Shown here: positions 49,315-60,467 of the stretch, one piece after another
Numbering within the stretch: position 1 is the stretch's first letter
Layout of the letters: each line of letters opens with the position of its first letter
Source of the DNA: Alviniconcha marisindica
Taxonomy: Eukaryota > Mollusca > Gastropoda > Provannidae
DNA length: 64,000 nt
Reading direction: 5' to 3'
NCBI GenBank assembly: GCA_018857735.1
Contig: JABMCL010001084.1
Span: 383,501 to 447,500 of the forward strand
Program-made: the position numbers and the translations under genes
Notes under the pieces: model-generated
Told to the model about the DNA's origin: nothing
The model's database searches: none
The model's input: the letters and a program-made list of their open reading frames with translations, nothing else

Positions 49315-49675
49315 CCGGTGATTTTCAGGCCTTTTGGTGAGAACTGCTGTCATTGCAGAGTATGACCCAGAGTGGAATGGAGAAGCATGATTGGTTACTG
49401 GTGATTTTCAGGCCCTTCAGCAAGAATTACTGTCATGGTAGTGTGTGACCACCACCCTCAGTGGAATGGAGAAGCATGATTGGTTACTGGTGATTTTTAG
49501 GTTCTTTGGAGAGAATTCCATCATTGTAGAGTGTGACCACCACCCAGAGTGGAACGAAGAAGCATGATTGGTCCTTGATGTTTTCAGGCCCTTCAGCGTG
49601 AACTGCGGTCACTGCAGAGTGAGATCACCACCCAGAGTGAAACGAAGAAACATGATTGGTCCTTGATGTTTTCAG
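49315..49675. repeat. Tandem copies of the acceptor and start of exon 49676
   Basis: Four upstream copies end in AG at 49328, 49411, 49500 and 49586 (spacing 83-89 bp), each followed by a version of the exon start GCCCTTCAGCGTGAACTG. The nearest copy matches the real exon at all but a handful of its first 50 bases and has an intact TTTTCAG, so it is a credible cryptic exon. Confidence 0.93.
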
Positions 49676-49996
49676 GCCCTTCAGCGTGAACTGCGGTCAC
49701 TGCAGAGCGAGATCGCCACCCTCAGCGGTCAGGCCCAAGGCCTGCTGTCGCAGTCGAGCGGCCAGAGCCACGGCCTGATCCAGGAGTCCCTGACCAACCT
49801 GAACCAGCGGGTGTCCATTCTGGAGAAGCAGGCGGTCAGTCGCAGCGACGAGCTGCGTCGGGCCCAGCACCAGTGGCAGCAGTACCATGACGACGTTCGA
49901 ACACTGCGCAGTCGCATGCAGGAGCTGCAGACCACTGTCATGGGCCCTCCCACCACGTCCACCGCCACGCTGGACTCTCTCATCTCCAACATCAAT
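49676..49996 (+). CDS. Spectrin-repeat exon, a full repeat (107 codons)
   Basis: Acceptor GATGTTTTCAG|GCC and donor AAT|GTGAGG, phase 0. ALQRELRSLQSEIATLSGQA is helix B, LTNLNQRVSILEKQAVSRSD is helix C, and Trp in HQWQQYHDDVRTL marks the next helix A. It ends in a Thr/Pro loop (MGPPTTSTATLDSL). Confidence 0.96.
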
Positions 49997-50215
49997 GTGA
50001 GGCTTGCCACTTTGTCTGCACGCTGTGTGTTTTATGCAGTGTGTGTTTGGGGGATGAGTGTTTTTAAGGCACATTAAAATTGATGTGGTATGCCATGTAT
50101 GTGTATTATTTGTTTGAATACTAGAGGTTCTTGAATGCTTGTAGCCCATGTGTGTGTGTGTTTGCTATTTTTATACATGTCTGTGTGCCTGTGAATAAAT
50201 AGTAAATCTGATTTT

Positions 50216-50300
50216 AGTCTGAAGTGTAGAAGAAGACAAGCAAGCAGTTAATTGTTGAGGCTTTATATTTAGATCTGGAAAACCTTAAACAGAGTGAATC
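50216..50300 (+). mobile_element. Dispersed family Y copy 1
   Basis: GAAGTGTAGAAGAAGACAAG through CAGTTAATTGTTGAGGC and ATTTAGATCTGGAAAACC matches 62846-62925 in the same orientation. Both copies are intronic and about 85 bp long. Confidence 0.6.
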
Positions 50301-50397
50301 CAGTGGGTGAAAAGAAAGAAGAAGAAAAGAGAGAGAGAGAGAGAAGAGAGTCCTATTCCCTTCATAAAGAGCCTATGAGAGAGAAAGAGAGAGAGAA

Positions 50398-50488
50398 CTC
50401 GAACTTGAAAACTTTATTTTACAAGGATTGTAGTTTAGGTTTAGTCAAAAACCTGTCTAACAACTAGTCCTTGCTAAGCTACTGATGA
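50398..50488 (-). mobile_element. Dispersed repeat, inverted copy of 5380-5471
   Basis: ACTCGAACTTGAAAACTTTA to TTGCTAAGCTACTGATGAG is the reverse complement of 5380-5471 with only scattered differences. A GA-rich tract adjoins it, as a CT tract adjoins the first copy. Confidence 0.7.
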
Positions 50489-51106
50489 GTAAATATAAAA
50501 TTACAGGCATCATTTATATACATATAGGCATACAAGAAAGAGACAGAGAGAGCACAAATAACAAAAGCTGAAACAAACTACAAACATAAGCTTCATTTGT
50601 TTGAAAGAAAAAAACATGGTAGAAAATGTCAAACCAAATTCAGTCAGAGAATTCTTCCTTTTCATTGTTCTGATTGCCCCACTGTACCACAGCTGTTTTT
50701 TCATTGCCAGGATGAAGGCATCTATGCTGAAAATACTGCGTCTTGTTTCATTTTGTCCTGTTAAAAAGCACTCTCAAAATACTGTCTTGTTTCATTTTGT
50801 CCTGTTAAAAAGCATTCTCTCTTGTTTCGTTTTGTCTTGTTAAAAAGCACTCTCTCAAAATACTGTCTTGTTTTATTTTGTCCTGTTAAAAAGCTCTCTC
50901 TCAAAATACTGTCTTGTTTCATTTTGTCTTGTTAAATAGCACGCTCTCAAAATACTGTCTTGTTTCATTTTGTCTTGTTAAAAAGCACTCTCTCAAAATA
51001 CTGTCTTGTCTTGTTTTATCCTGTTAAAAAGCTTTCTCTCTTTTAACCCTCTGTGTAATTTGATTGAAACGATGGTGATGAACTCTGTGGTGGTTGTGTT
51101 CGACAG

Positions 51107-51253
51107 ACGCTGGAGACGCAGCTGAAGAAGTGTGAGAGTCAGCTGGATGAACTGAGGGGGCGAGAGAAGGAGCTGTCCATGCAGCACCCCAGGGGTGCTG
51201 TACCCTCTGAGCTTGGCACGCTGCGCAGCAGCTACATGGAGCTGCAAAGAAAG
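51107..51253 (+). CDS. Spectrin-repeat exon (49 codons)
   Basis: Acceptor TGTTCGACAG|ACG and donor AAG|GTCAGC, phase 0. TLETQLKKCESQLDELRGRE is helix B, and SELGTLRSSYMELQRK is helix C with Tyr where Trp is usual. Confidence 0.95.
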
Positions 51254-51489
51254 GTCAGCTTTGACCTCTGTGTGTGGGGAAATGGGGGGGGGGGGGGGGG
51301 GGGGGAGTGGGGAGGGAGTGGGAACTACCATTATCATCTTGATATGAAGTGAAATCTAGTCTCAGATCGTTGCATAGTCTTTGGCTGTTACCCAATGGAG
51401 AAATGGAAATGAAAACTTAAAAAGTGTATGGTTGATGTACATGCATCTGATATTACGTGAGAACGTAATGATCAAACACAGCAATGAAA

Positions 51490-51682
51490 CTGGTTTTAGT
51501 GGAGCTCATGTGCAAGCTGGCAACTGAAGAAATTTGTTAATTACCTGCTTTGGTTTGTCTAATGATGATTCTCTGCATTTGTCTCCCAGCAGTCAATCTT
51601 GTGTACAGGCTTGCAACTGAAGAAACTTGTTGATGACTTGCTTTGGTTTGTTTGATAATGATTCTCTGTTTTTGTCTCCCAG
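51490..51682. repeat. Duplicated acceptor region before exon 51683
   Basis: A unit of about 90 bp (GCAACTGAAGAAATTTGTTA ... TTTGTCTCCCAG) occurs twice. The first copy ends in an intact CTCCCAG at 51589; the second is the real acceptor at 51682. The first copy is a plausible decoy 3' splice site. Confidence 0.88.
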
Positions 51683-51853
51683 CTGGTGGAGCGCAAGGCA
51701 GGCCTGTTGCAGTCAGTCTCAGTGCAGGAACAGTACCAGAAGATGCTCAAGGACTACGCAGATTTCTTGGAGACAGCAGAAGGCAAGCTGAAGACAGAGT
51801 CCATCTCGGCCCGTGACTTGCCTCATCTCCGGCAGCAGCTCAGTGCTCACAAG
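51683..51853 (+). CDS. Spectrin-repeat exon (57 codons)
   Basis: Acceptor TTGTCTCCCAG|CTG and donor AAG|GTGGGT, phase 0. LVERKAGLLQSVSVQEQYQK runs from the end of one repeat into helix A of the next (DYADFLETAEGKLK). The linker is LPHLRQQLSAHK. Confidence 0.95.
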
Positions 51854-52976
51854 GTGGGTTGGTGTATGTGTTCTTTGTTGGGACATCCATGTTCAGTCAG
51901 ATTGTTACTTGCCTCAGTAGACTGGGGATTATGGATTGAACTCAGAGTATCTCAGAGCGTCCCATCCCATACATTACTGTGGATTACTGATAAGATTGAA
52001 CACAAAGTGGATCAGAGCATCCCATTTGCTTCAGAAATTGCCAGGTAGGGGAGAAGAATACAGCGAAAGGGTGTGGTGAAGTTATCTTAACCAGTCTGTG
52101 TGAGCAGAAGCTTTCTTCTGACAGAGTTTGGTTTTGGGTGGGCTCTCGTGTAAGTAAATGCAGAGTGGGGTGTGTCTGTCATTTTCTGTATTGAGAGGGT
52201 GCAGCAGGGTTATTTTAACCAGTCCGTCTGAGCAGAACTGTGACAGAGTTTAGTTTTGGGTGGGCTGTAGTGTAAACAAGTGCAGAGTGGGGTGTGTCTG
52301 TCATTTTCTGTGATGAGAGGGTGCAGTGCGGTTATTTTAGCTAGTCTGCTTGAGCAGAGCTTTGACAGAATTTGGTTTTGGGTGGCTTCTTGTGTGAGTG
52401 CAGAGTGTGGTGTGATAATTGTTTCCTGTACTGGGTGCTGGTAATGGCTGTTGCAGTCAGTATGGCAGGCTTGCATACATCTATTTTTAAACCCTTCGCT
52501 GTTGTGCATGCATGAACACCATGTGCTGGGCAGTAAAATGCGAAATCTAAAATTGTGTTGCTTCTAGCATGAGGAAGGATTTGCATCAAAATGTACCCAG
52601 GCAAAGTTTCTGTTTGCAGGCCTTTGTGGGCATTTTTTAATTCAGTCTGGAAAATTACGGCTTGAGGCAGCAAAGGGGTTTAATTGAAGGTTGGACTTGA
52701 GACAGTTCGGCCAAAATTTGCATGAGAGTACATGAGTTAGTCTATGTAAAACCTCATCTTCAATGTCTCACTCACCCTGCGTGTTCCAGGAATGTTTCTG
52801 TGGTTCAGGAGGTTCACATTTTTTAATTCAGTCTGGAAAATTATGACCTGAGGCAGCAAAGGGTTTAAATGAAGGTTGGACTTGACACAGTCAGGCCAAA
52901 ATTTCAATGTGAGTATGTGAGTTGGTGTGTGTAAAAAACCTCATCTTCCATGTCTTACTCACCCTGCATGTTTCAG
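51854..52976 (+). other. Intron with two tandem repeats, one exon-boundary derived
   Basis: Three units of about 125 bp (52080-52440) share TTGGTTTTGGGTGG and CAGAGTGGGGTGTGTCTGTC. A two-copy unit of about 190 bp (52615-52976) contains the acceptor. Its first copy has CCCTGCGTGTTCCAG at 52789, followed by bases like the exon start (TGTTTCTGTG, GAGGTTCAC). Confidence 0.85.
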
Positions 52977-53204
52977 GAGTTTTTCTGTGACCTTGAGGTT
53001 CACAAGGCCATGCTGGACTCACTGGCATCGCAGTGTGACCAGGCCACACAGGAGGCACACAGCATGCAGCACACACGCCTCAGCAACCTGACGCATGTGC
53101 TGGCGGACCAAGCCAGCCTGCACGGCCAGCGGCTGGAGAGGCTGGTGCGCCAGTGGAGCGACCTGGTCGACAAGCTGGGACACCTGCAGCAGTTCCTGAC
53201 TGAG
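52977..53204 (+). CDS. Spectrin-repeat exon (76 codons)
   Basis: Acceptor GCATGTTTCAG|GAG and donor GAG|GTGAGT, phase 0. EFFCDLEVHKAMLDSLASQC is helix B, and LERLVRQWSDLVDKLGHLQQ is helix C with Trp. Confidence 0.95.
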
Positions 53205-53281
53205 GTGAGTGGCTGCAGCCTGTCTGTTGGAGCAGGTAGATGAGAATTTTAACAGCGTGTGTGTGTGTGCAAGAGGGAAAG

Positions 53282-53313
<32 letters not shown>

Positions 53314-53507
53314 CATATGTGCATCTGTTCATGCATGCATGCAAGTTTTGTTGCACTTATCTCTTACATGAACATAACATTTGTGTATCCACTGATTGTC
53401 TTTTAGTTGCCTTTGTGAAACGCACAGGTTTCATCTAGAGATGAGACACCTAATAAGTGCTCATTGTTATTATTTATTATTGTTGAGCGCTGCTGTCCGT
53501 ATGTCAG

Positions 53508-53630
53508 GTGGAGGAGGGGATCCCCAAGCCCATCGCCAGCGGTGACTCGCTGGCCACCATCCAGGAGAAGCTGGGCAAGTTCAAACGTCTGCAGGGACAA
53601 CTGTCCGACGAGAGGCCCACCGTCTTCCAG
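53508..53630 (+). CDS. Spectrin-repeat exon (41 codons)
   Basis: Acceptor CGTATGTCAG|GTG and donor CAG|GTAAAG, phase 0. It encodes a loop (VEEGIPKPIASGDS) and helix B start (LATIQEKLGKFKRLQGQLSD). The preceding 303-bp intron (53205-53507) holds a short (TG)n near 53285-53311. Confidence 0.93.
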
Positions 53631-54886
53631 GTAAAGATTGAACGCCCTCTCCCTCCCCTTCCCTTCCTTGCAATATCTCTGGGTTTCTGCTCTGTGCTGA
53701 ATGTGAGTCACTCTTGCCTTCAGTCACTAATTCCCTTGCTGCCAATTAACCAGTAGCCTAGTGTGAGATTTTCCCCAAGCAGTTTGAGCTTTATGCAGCT
53801 CTGTTTTTGGATTCACCTGTGAAGAGTCACAGACATGCTTCTGTGGTTTATAAGAAGTTTGAAGTTTTCGTTGCAAGGAACCTTGAGGCTGTCATGACGG
53901 TGGTATATGGCACTGCAGGTCTGTTTGTTAAACCTGTTTAACACTTAGTTGTCTTTGAAACGGTATGGGCAGGGGCTGAGATCCCAGAGTTGCAGGGAAA
54001 GGGAGACTGTATATATTCCTATCACTACATTCTCACCACCAGAATGACTCCTGCATTAAGATGGGCAGTGATGAGAGCCATTTTAATGTTTCATAATTGT
54101 GAGGGACAAAGTCACAAGACAGTGTCCACACACCACAACATTTGAAGAGAAAGGAGAGCCAAAGCGGAATCAAACCGAGGCCTTTCTACTTACCAACCTA
54201 ACGCCTTACTCAAGGTTCTCGTGGTCCCTACAGGTGCTTACAAGTACTTTCAAATTGAATTTGCCAAGTAAGGCCTTACACGTCCTTATATTTGCATCAC
54301 GGTCCTTAGAAGTCTAGCTAATACTAAAAATGCACATGGGTAGTTATAAAAGCCTCTCATTTTTCCAAGTCAGCGACACTGGATGGTTCCACACATTTAC
54401 TGAACTTCGAAATCATTCGGACATATGTTGAGATGATGTCTGAAACAGACGATGCTTTCCTCCATGTTCATTTAGATCATGTGCATCCGAAATCACAGTC
54501 GCAAGATTATGCGATAACTTCCAGGTCAGCCATTTGGTTGCAAAATTTGAACTGTGCAAAGATGCCAAGAAAATGATTGATCCAAGACCACTGGCTAAAG
54601 GACGGTGCATACCAGGATTTAGTTCTGTGGTGGTTGTTTTCTAAAAGATAAGCTGGACAGACACTATGCTCAATGCGTGGCATGCAAAATTCAGCTCATT
54701 TTTTGTGTTCCTCACTGTCATGATGGTCCTTACAAAATCTAATATTGGTCCTTACAAGCCCTTATAAGATCCTTATTTGGCTCTAGTCCAAGTCCCTGGG
54801 AACCATGTTACTGCTAGGCCAAACTGGCTCATGCATTGCAGGTGGCTGTGTATGATGAGTGTATGTGATTGTGCTTTGTGTGGCAG
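53631..54886 (+). other. Intron with a SINE-like fragment
   Basis: 1.26 kb. A tRNA-like SINE fragment lies on the minus strand at 54100-54225; elsewhere I see nothing. Acceptor TTGTGTGGCAG. Confidence 0.8.
54100..54225 (-). mobile_element. tRNA-derived SINE fragment
   Basis: Read on the minus strand, GGTTTGATTCC (complement of 54167-54177) matches the pol III B box, and GCGTTAGGTTGGTAAG just upstream could be a decayed A-box region. The rest runs toward GTGGACACTGTCTTGTGAC, resembling the tail after the similar head at 200-330. No tail repeat or target duplication is clear. Confidence 0.45.
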
Positions 54887-55008
54887 GCTGTGGACCGAGG
54901 GAAGCAGATCCTGCACAGTGTGGGATGCCCTGCGCTGGAGGCAGCCATCACGGAGTTGGCCGACAAATGGGTGGAGCTCAACACTCTGCTGATGCATGAA
55001 CTGAAAAA
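54887..55008 (+). CDS. Spectrin-repeat exon, ends in phase 2 (40 codons + 2 nt)
   Basis: Acceptor TGTGTGGCAG|GCT. The donor AAAAA|GTAAGC leaves two bases of a codon, completed by the G that opens exon 55707 (AA+G = Lys). AVDRGKQILHSVG is helix B, and LADKWVELNTLLMHELKK is helix C with Trp. This is the only non-phase-0 junction in the window. Confidence 0.92.
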
Positions 55009-55214
55009 GTAAGCCCCCCCCCCACCCCCACCCCACCCCCCTACCACTTTGTGTTTCTGTCTGTCTGTCTGTCTCTGTCCCCCCCCCCCCCCTCTCTCTC
55101 TCTCTCTCTCCCACTGTGTGTATTTCAGAGAGAAAGACTGAAGGAGAGAGAAAGAGATATCTGCCACAAGTATGCCCAGGTGATGTCTGTGTATTTTGAA
55201 AACTGATAACTTTA

Positions 55215-55706
55215 AATGACTTGCTGACTCATTCATGCTTGTGGCATAAGAGATTTGTGCATAGTCATCTGCATATGCACATTGTGAGCATGGTAAAGAC
55301 CTACTGATGTGTTTGTCACAGAACAGAGATGATAGGGGAACAGCAGGCATCCAGTGAGCATGCTAAAGACCTACCGATGTGTCTATCACAGGACAGAAAT
55401 GATAGGGGAACAGCTCCAGATATTTGAGGCACACACTGAGTATGCTAAAGACCTCCTGATGTTTCCATCACAAGACAGAAATGATAGGAGAACAGCTCCA
55501 GATATTTGAGGCACACACTGAACGTGCTAAAGACCCACTGATGTTTCTGCCACAGACAGAGATGTTAAGGAAACAGCAGGCACACACTCAGCATGCTAAA
55601 GACCTACTGATGTTTCCATCACAGGATAGGCTTTAATAGGGAACAGCTCCAGATCTTTGAAGCACACACTAAGCATGCTAAAGACCAGCTGATGTGTCTG
55701 TTACAG
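55215..55706. repeat. Tandem copies of the acceptor and start of exon 55707
   Basis: Five upstream units of about 75-85 bp, each with AGCATGCTAAAGACC, a CATCACAG-type acceptor and a version of the exon start (GACAGAAATGATAGGGGAAC, CAGCTCCAGATATTTGAGGC). The real site reads TGTTACAG|GACGGAG. Units differ by substitutions and one lacks part of the exon-like segment. Confidence 0.93.
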
Positions 55707-55869
55707 GACGGAGACAATAGGGGAACAGCTGCAGACCTTTGAGGCAGAAGCCATGGTGCTGAAGACGTGGATGTCAACGGCCAGGATGAGGCTAGAGGAC
55801 CTCAAGCACCTCAGTGAGGATGACATGCAGAACATCGGCAACATCCGCACCAAGGTGGAACACATCCTG
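55707..55869 (+). CDS. Spectrin-repeat exon (1 nt + 54 codons)
   Basis: Acceptor CTGTTACAG|G and donor CTG|GTGAGC; enters in phase 2 and leaves in phase 0. TETIGEQLQTFEAEAMVLKT then the helix-A Trp in LKTWMSTARMRLEDL. It ends IGNIRTKVEHIL. Confidence 0.93.
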
Positions 55870-56263
55870 GTGAGCACAGCTGCAGGCAGATGCTGCAAAT
55901 TATTTTGTGGATATTTTTTATATACCCGATTTTCCATTGTTTGTGACCACTGTGAGCTAATACTGACCCATGGATGCAGAGATACACACGCACACACATG
56001 CACACACGCACACATGCACGCATGCACACACGCACACACATACACACACACAAAGATATACTCACTCATACACATACACACTCTCACACAAACACACAAT
56101 ACACACGCATGACTGTGTGTGGTGGTGGTGGGAGGGCACAGTTATGGTACTATCTTGTAGTAAGCATTAGAATGATATATTTATGGCCCATGTGCAAGTC
56201 ATTCACTTATGGCCATGCACAAGCAAGCAAACTCACTCTTTCATTCCCTCCCACCTTTGCCAG

Positions 56264-56590
56264 GAGTTCCGCAAGGAGGTCCAGAACCAGCTGCCACTGA
56301 AGTCCAAGGTGATGTCCGTGGGCAAGCAGCTGATGGCCAACCGCAACTACGACACCCGAGGACTGGACGCTCGGCTCGAGGCCATCGAGGAGGAGTGGAA
56401 CCAGCTCGAGCACTCCATCAACACGGCGGAGCAGAGTCTGCACCAGGCGCAGATGGAGCTGATGCCATCCCGACAGGCATTGCATGAACTGCAGGTGTGG
56501 ATGGAGGAGATGGAGAAGGCACTGGATGCAGATGCCAACAGCCCCATCAAGACCCTGGCCGACATTGAGGTCATGCTGAAGAAATACAAG
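56264..56590 (+). CDS. Spectrin-repeat exon, exactly one repeat (109 codons)
   Basis: Acceptor CCTTTGCCAG|GAG and donor AAG|GTGAGT, phase 0, 327 nt. EFRKEVQNQLPLKSKVMSVG is helix B, LEAIEEEWNQLEHSINTAEQ is helix C with Trp, and HELQVWMEEMEKALDADAN is the next helix A with Trp. TLADIEVMLKKYK is the linker. Confidence 0.96.
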
Positions 56591-57060
56591 GTGAGTGAGT
56601 CATAGAGTGAGAGAAGTCTGTGCCTTCTGCTCCCATTAGAACCCTGGGTGACGCTGCAGTCATGATGAAGAAATACAAAGTATGTGAGTCATACACTCAA
56701 CAGTGTCCCTATGCTCAACAGTGTCCCTATGCTCCCGTTAGAACCCTGGGTGACAACCCTGGGTGACATTGCAGTCATGCTGAAGAAATACAAGATGAGT
56801 CATGGAGTGAGAGAAGTTTGTGCCTTATGCTCCTATTATAACCCTGGGTGACATAGCAATCATGCTGAAGAAACATAAGATGAGTCATATGGTGAGAGAA
56901 ATCTGTGTCTATGCTCCCGTTAGAACCCTGGGTGACATTCCAGTCATGCTGAAGAAATACAGTGTGGTTTATGGAGTGACAGAGAAGTTAGTGCCATTGC
57001 TCCTATTAGAACCCAGCTGACATTGAGGTCATGCTAATAGAATTGAAGTCCTGGGTGATA
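56591..57060. repeat. Tandem copies of the 3' end and donor of exon 56264-56590
   Basis: Five units of about 75-100 bp, each with a version of the exon end (ACCCTGGGTGACATTGCAG, TCATGCTGAAGAAATACAAG) and of the following intron (GAGTCATGGAGTGAGAGAAG). The donor is altered in the copies (AAG|ATGAGT, AAA|GTATGT), so most copies cannot splice as the original does. Confidence 0.93.
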
Positions 57061-57256
57061 GGGTCATTTCATACACCAAGATCATGCTGAACAAATTTTC
57101 TTATTGGTTTTTCATAGCATTACAAAAAGTGCGAATTTTCTCCTGTGCACATCTCACCAGTTGAAATGACCGCCCTGTGTACAAATGGTAGGGTAGGGCT
57201 TGAATTGCAGAGCCATCAGCAGACTTGACATTTCTTTTTTGCCGGTGCCATTTCAG

Positions 57257-57406
57257 GGTTACAAGGTGGAGCTGGCCAGTAAGCAGTTGACGATGGAGTT
57301 TGTCAACCAATCCGTGCTGCAGCCAGGACCGCACGAGATCGATGTTCCTCATGAAAAACTTGATTATGCTGAGAAACTTGCAGAGCTGAACCAGCACTGG
57401 ACAAAG
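57257..57406 (+). CDS. Spectrin-repeat exon (50 codons)
   Basis: Acceptor GCCATTTCAG|GGT and donor AAG|GTGAGA, phase 0. GYKVELASKQLTMEFVNQSV is helix B of a kind I associate with nesprin rods, and KLAELNQHWTK carries the helix-C Trp into exon 58488. Confidence 0.95.
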
Positions 57407-58487
57407 GTGAGAGTGGGTGCAAAAGAATGTAGTGACGAACCTGATAAAGAATTGAATCAGTTGAGTGTACTGGTGAACCTGATAAAGGATTGAATTAGTT
57501 GAGTGTACTGGTGAACCTGATAAAGGATTGAATCAGTTTGAAAGCACATTTTTGTGTGTGTTTTATATATATGTATGTATATTTTCTTTTTTAACTTTCT
57601 CTTAAAAACTAAAGCAATAAACAAGAGAAAATAACAGAAATTATCCGCACTTTAAAAGGCAAAGCAAACTGAAGCAAACTCTAGCAAAGAGTGTAATGTT
57701 TGAAAACTAAGACATTGATCAAGATGAAATAATAGAAATTATCCATACTTTAAAAGACAAAGCAAACCTAACTGTTGGACATCTTTGCCAAGGGACAGCA
57801 GAACATCCAGGTGATGCTGTGCAATTGTGAAGACTTGCTTGCAAAGGTTCCATTCATGGAGAACTGCATGTACAATAGCACAAGACAGGTGTACTGGGGG
57901 TTAGTTAGTTCTTGGATTTCAACATCCCATCAGGCTGCACAAGTTCACCTCAGGACTGTGCGCTGTGGGTTCAGAGAAGGGTAGCGCTTCTGACAGGGGA
58001 ATGCATCACACGCCATTGGAGCAGCTCCTGGTCCGTGGTCCCTGTCATCCTGTTCTCACCTATGTCTCCCATGTACATCCTTGGTCCCATCCTGTTCTCA
58101 CCTATGTCTCCCATGTACATCCTTGGTCCCATCCTGTTCTTATCTGGGGCTCCCATGTACATCCTTGGTCCCATCCTGTTCTTATCTGGGGCTCCCATGT
58201 ACATCCTTGGGCCTCCATCTGTCATCCTCTTCTCACCTGTAGGCCCCATGTACATCCTAGGTCTCCATCTGTCATCCTGTTCTCACCTGGGGCTCCCAGG
58301 TACATCCTTGGTCCCTATCTGTGATCCTGTTCTCACCTGTTGCTGCCCTGTACATCCTTGGTCCCCATCTGTCATCCTGTTCTTACCTGGGGCTCCCATG
58401 TACATCCTTGGTCCTTTCCTGTTCTCATCTGGGGCTCCCTTGTACAGAAGACATTTTTGAAAATGGCATGCATCATTGGCACTGCAG
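57407..58487 (+). other. Intron with three tandem families
   Basis: A 47-bp unit (AACCTGATAAAGGATTGAAT) at 57430-57540; a two-copy unit of about 95 bp around AGAAATTATCC and TTTAAAAG (57608-57770); and about nine units of about 43 bp with CCCATGTACATCCTTGGTCC and CATCCTGTTCTCACCTG at 58040-58450. No exon. Confidence 0.85.
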
Positions 58488-58667
58488 GTGTCCAACGACA
58501 TCAACGAGCGGCTGCGGTCACTGGAGCAGCTGTCGGGCAAGTGGTCAGACTACGAGGCAGCGCTGGCACAGCTCCAGTCCTGGTTTCATCAGCAGGAAGA
58601 CAAGATCAAGCGCTACCGCCTCATCGGTCATGAGGTCGGGGTGAAGCAGACCCTCAAAGACTGCAAG
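58488..58667 (+). CDS. Spectrin-repeat exon (60 codons)
   Basis: Acceptor GGCACTGCAG|GTG and donor AAG|GTAAGT, phase 0. VSNDINERLRSLEQLSGKWS completes helix C (Trp), LAQLQSWFHQQEDKIKRY is helix A (Trp), and VGVKQTLKDCK is the linker. Confidence 0.95.
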
Positions 58668-58984
58668 GTAAGTGTGTGTGTGTTTGTGTCTGTGTGTGTG
58701 CGCGCATGCCTGCATGTGTATATGTGTGTGCATGCATGTGCATATAAACATAATTGAACTTATAAAAATGACCAAGACTGACATGACGCTATCATCATCA
58801 AAGGCACTGTTTGCCACTCAGCAGACAACCATACAGCCATGCAAATGATAACACAACGTTATCACCTTCACCTCCTGGCCACACTCGCCCTGGCATGACC
58901 ACACTGTTGAGTGGGCCTTCAAATCCAATCATCTCTCTGTCTCTGTTTCTGTCTGTCTCTGTCTCTGTCTCTAACTCTCTCTCT

Positions 58985-59506
<522 letters not shown>

Positions 59507-59839
59507 GCCATGCAGGATCAGCTGCTGTCCCGCAAGGAGGACCTGGAGTCCATCAAGCTCCTGGGCCAGAGTCTCATCGAGCTGAGCCGCGAGTCTCCGG
59601 GCTGCCAGCGCAGCGTGCGCGAGTCGCTGGCCACGCTGTCGCAGCAGTGGGAGCACCTGCAGCAGCAGATGATGCAGCTGGAGAGCCTGCTGACGGACAT
59701 GCTGGGCCAGTGGGCCCGCTACCACGCCGACCTGCACAGCCTCAGCCAGGTGCTGGCCCAGACGGAGTACACCTTGAACAGGTACTCCCTGGTGGGCGCT
59801 GACATGCAGACCCTCCTCAACCAGGTGGACAAGCTGAAG
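59507..59839 (+). CDS. Spectrin-repeat exon, a full repeat (111 codons)
   Basis: Acceptor CCCTCCAG|GCC and donor AAG|GTGAGG, phase 0. AMQDQLLSRKEDLESIKLLG is helix B, ESLATLSQQWEHLQQQMMQL is helix C with Trp, and WARYHADLHSLSQVLAQTEY is the next helix A. It ends LLNQVDKLK. Confidence 0.96.
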
Positions 59840-60467
59840 GTGAGGGAGCGGTTTTAGGCACTGGGGGTGTGGTAGTGGTGGTTTGTCTTGTACGTCGATT
59901 TTTGTGGTTGAGATAGCATCAACTCAAGTGTGTGTTGCCTACCTTAAAAATTTAAAAAAAAAAGGATAATATTCCATTCTTGGGGGTTGTTTTTGTTTTA
60001 TTGTTTGTTTGTATGTTTTTGTTGTTTGTGTTTTGTTGTTGTTGTTGGTGGTGGTGGTGGTGGTGTGTGTGTGTGTGTGTGAGTGAGTTTAGGGGGGATG
60101 GGGGAGTTGTTTTGTGTGTTTTTAAAATTTTATTCTGGTTATTAAGCTTTTAAACTACACATGTATTGGCTGGTTTTCAGAATAGCTGCCTAAAAACACA
60201 GGCCACTGTTTGCTTGAGTCTTTTATTTTAATTGTTTGTAAAGAACTAGCTACAGAGAGAGAACTAGATACAATTGTACAGTGAAAATGTGCTATAGGGA
60301 TTTTTAATTCACTTTGCATTGAACAGGTTTTAAACATGCACCTTTCCTACCATTTCTGCTTGTTTTTCCTAACCGTGCATCCTGCAACTCATTTGAGCAT
60401 TATCGCCCCTCTTGCGGTACATGTTACGCCTGATCGACGTTGACACTCATCTGCCCCCTTCCTGCAG
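59840..60467 (+). other. Intron
   Basis: 628 bp with (TTG)n/(GGT)n and a short (TG)n at 60030-60085. Nothing else seen. Acceptor CCTTCCTGCAG. Confidence 0.85.

Larger units (their letters stand above)
49997..51106 (+). other. Intron with dispersed elements and a 50-bp array
   Basis: Contains a family Y copy (50216-50300), the inverted partner of the 5380 element (50398-50488) and a minisatellite at 50730-51045 with units of TACTGTCTTGTTTCATTTTG plus TCCTGTTAAAAAGCACTCTC. No exon. Confidence 0.85.

Noticed and set aside
57912..58540. Open frames over the CATGTACATCCTTGGTCC array
   Set aside because: Open only because the 43-bp unit lacks stops; all three plus frames are similar and none joins the flanking exons.
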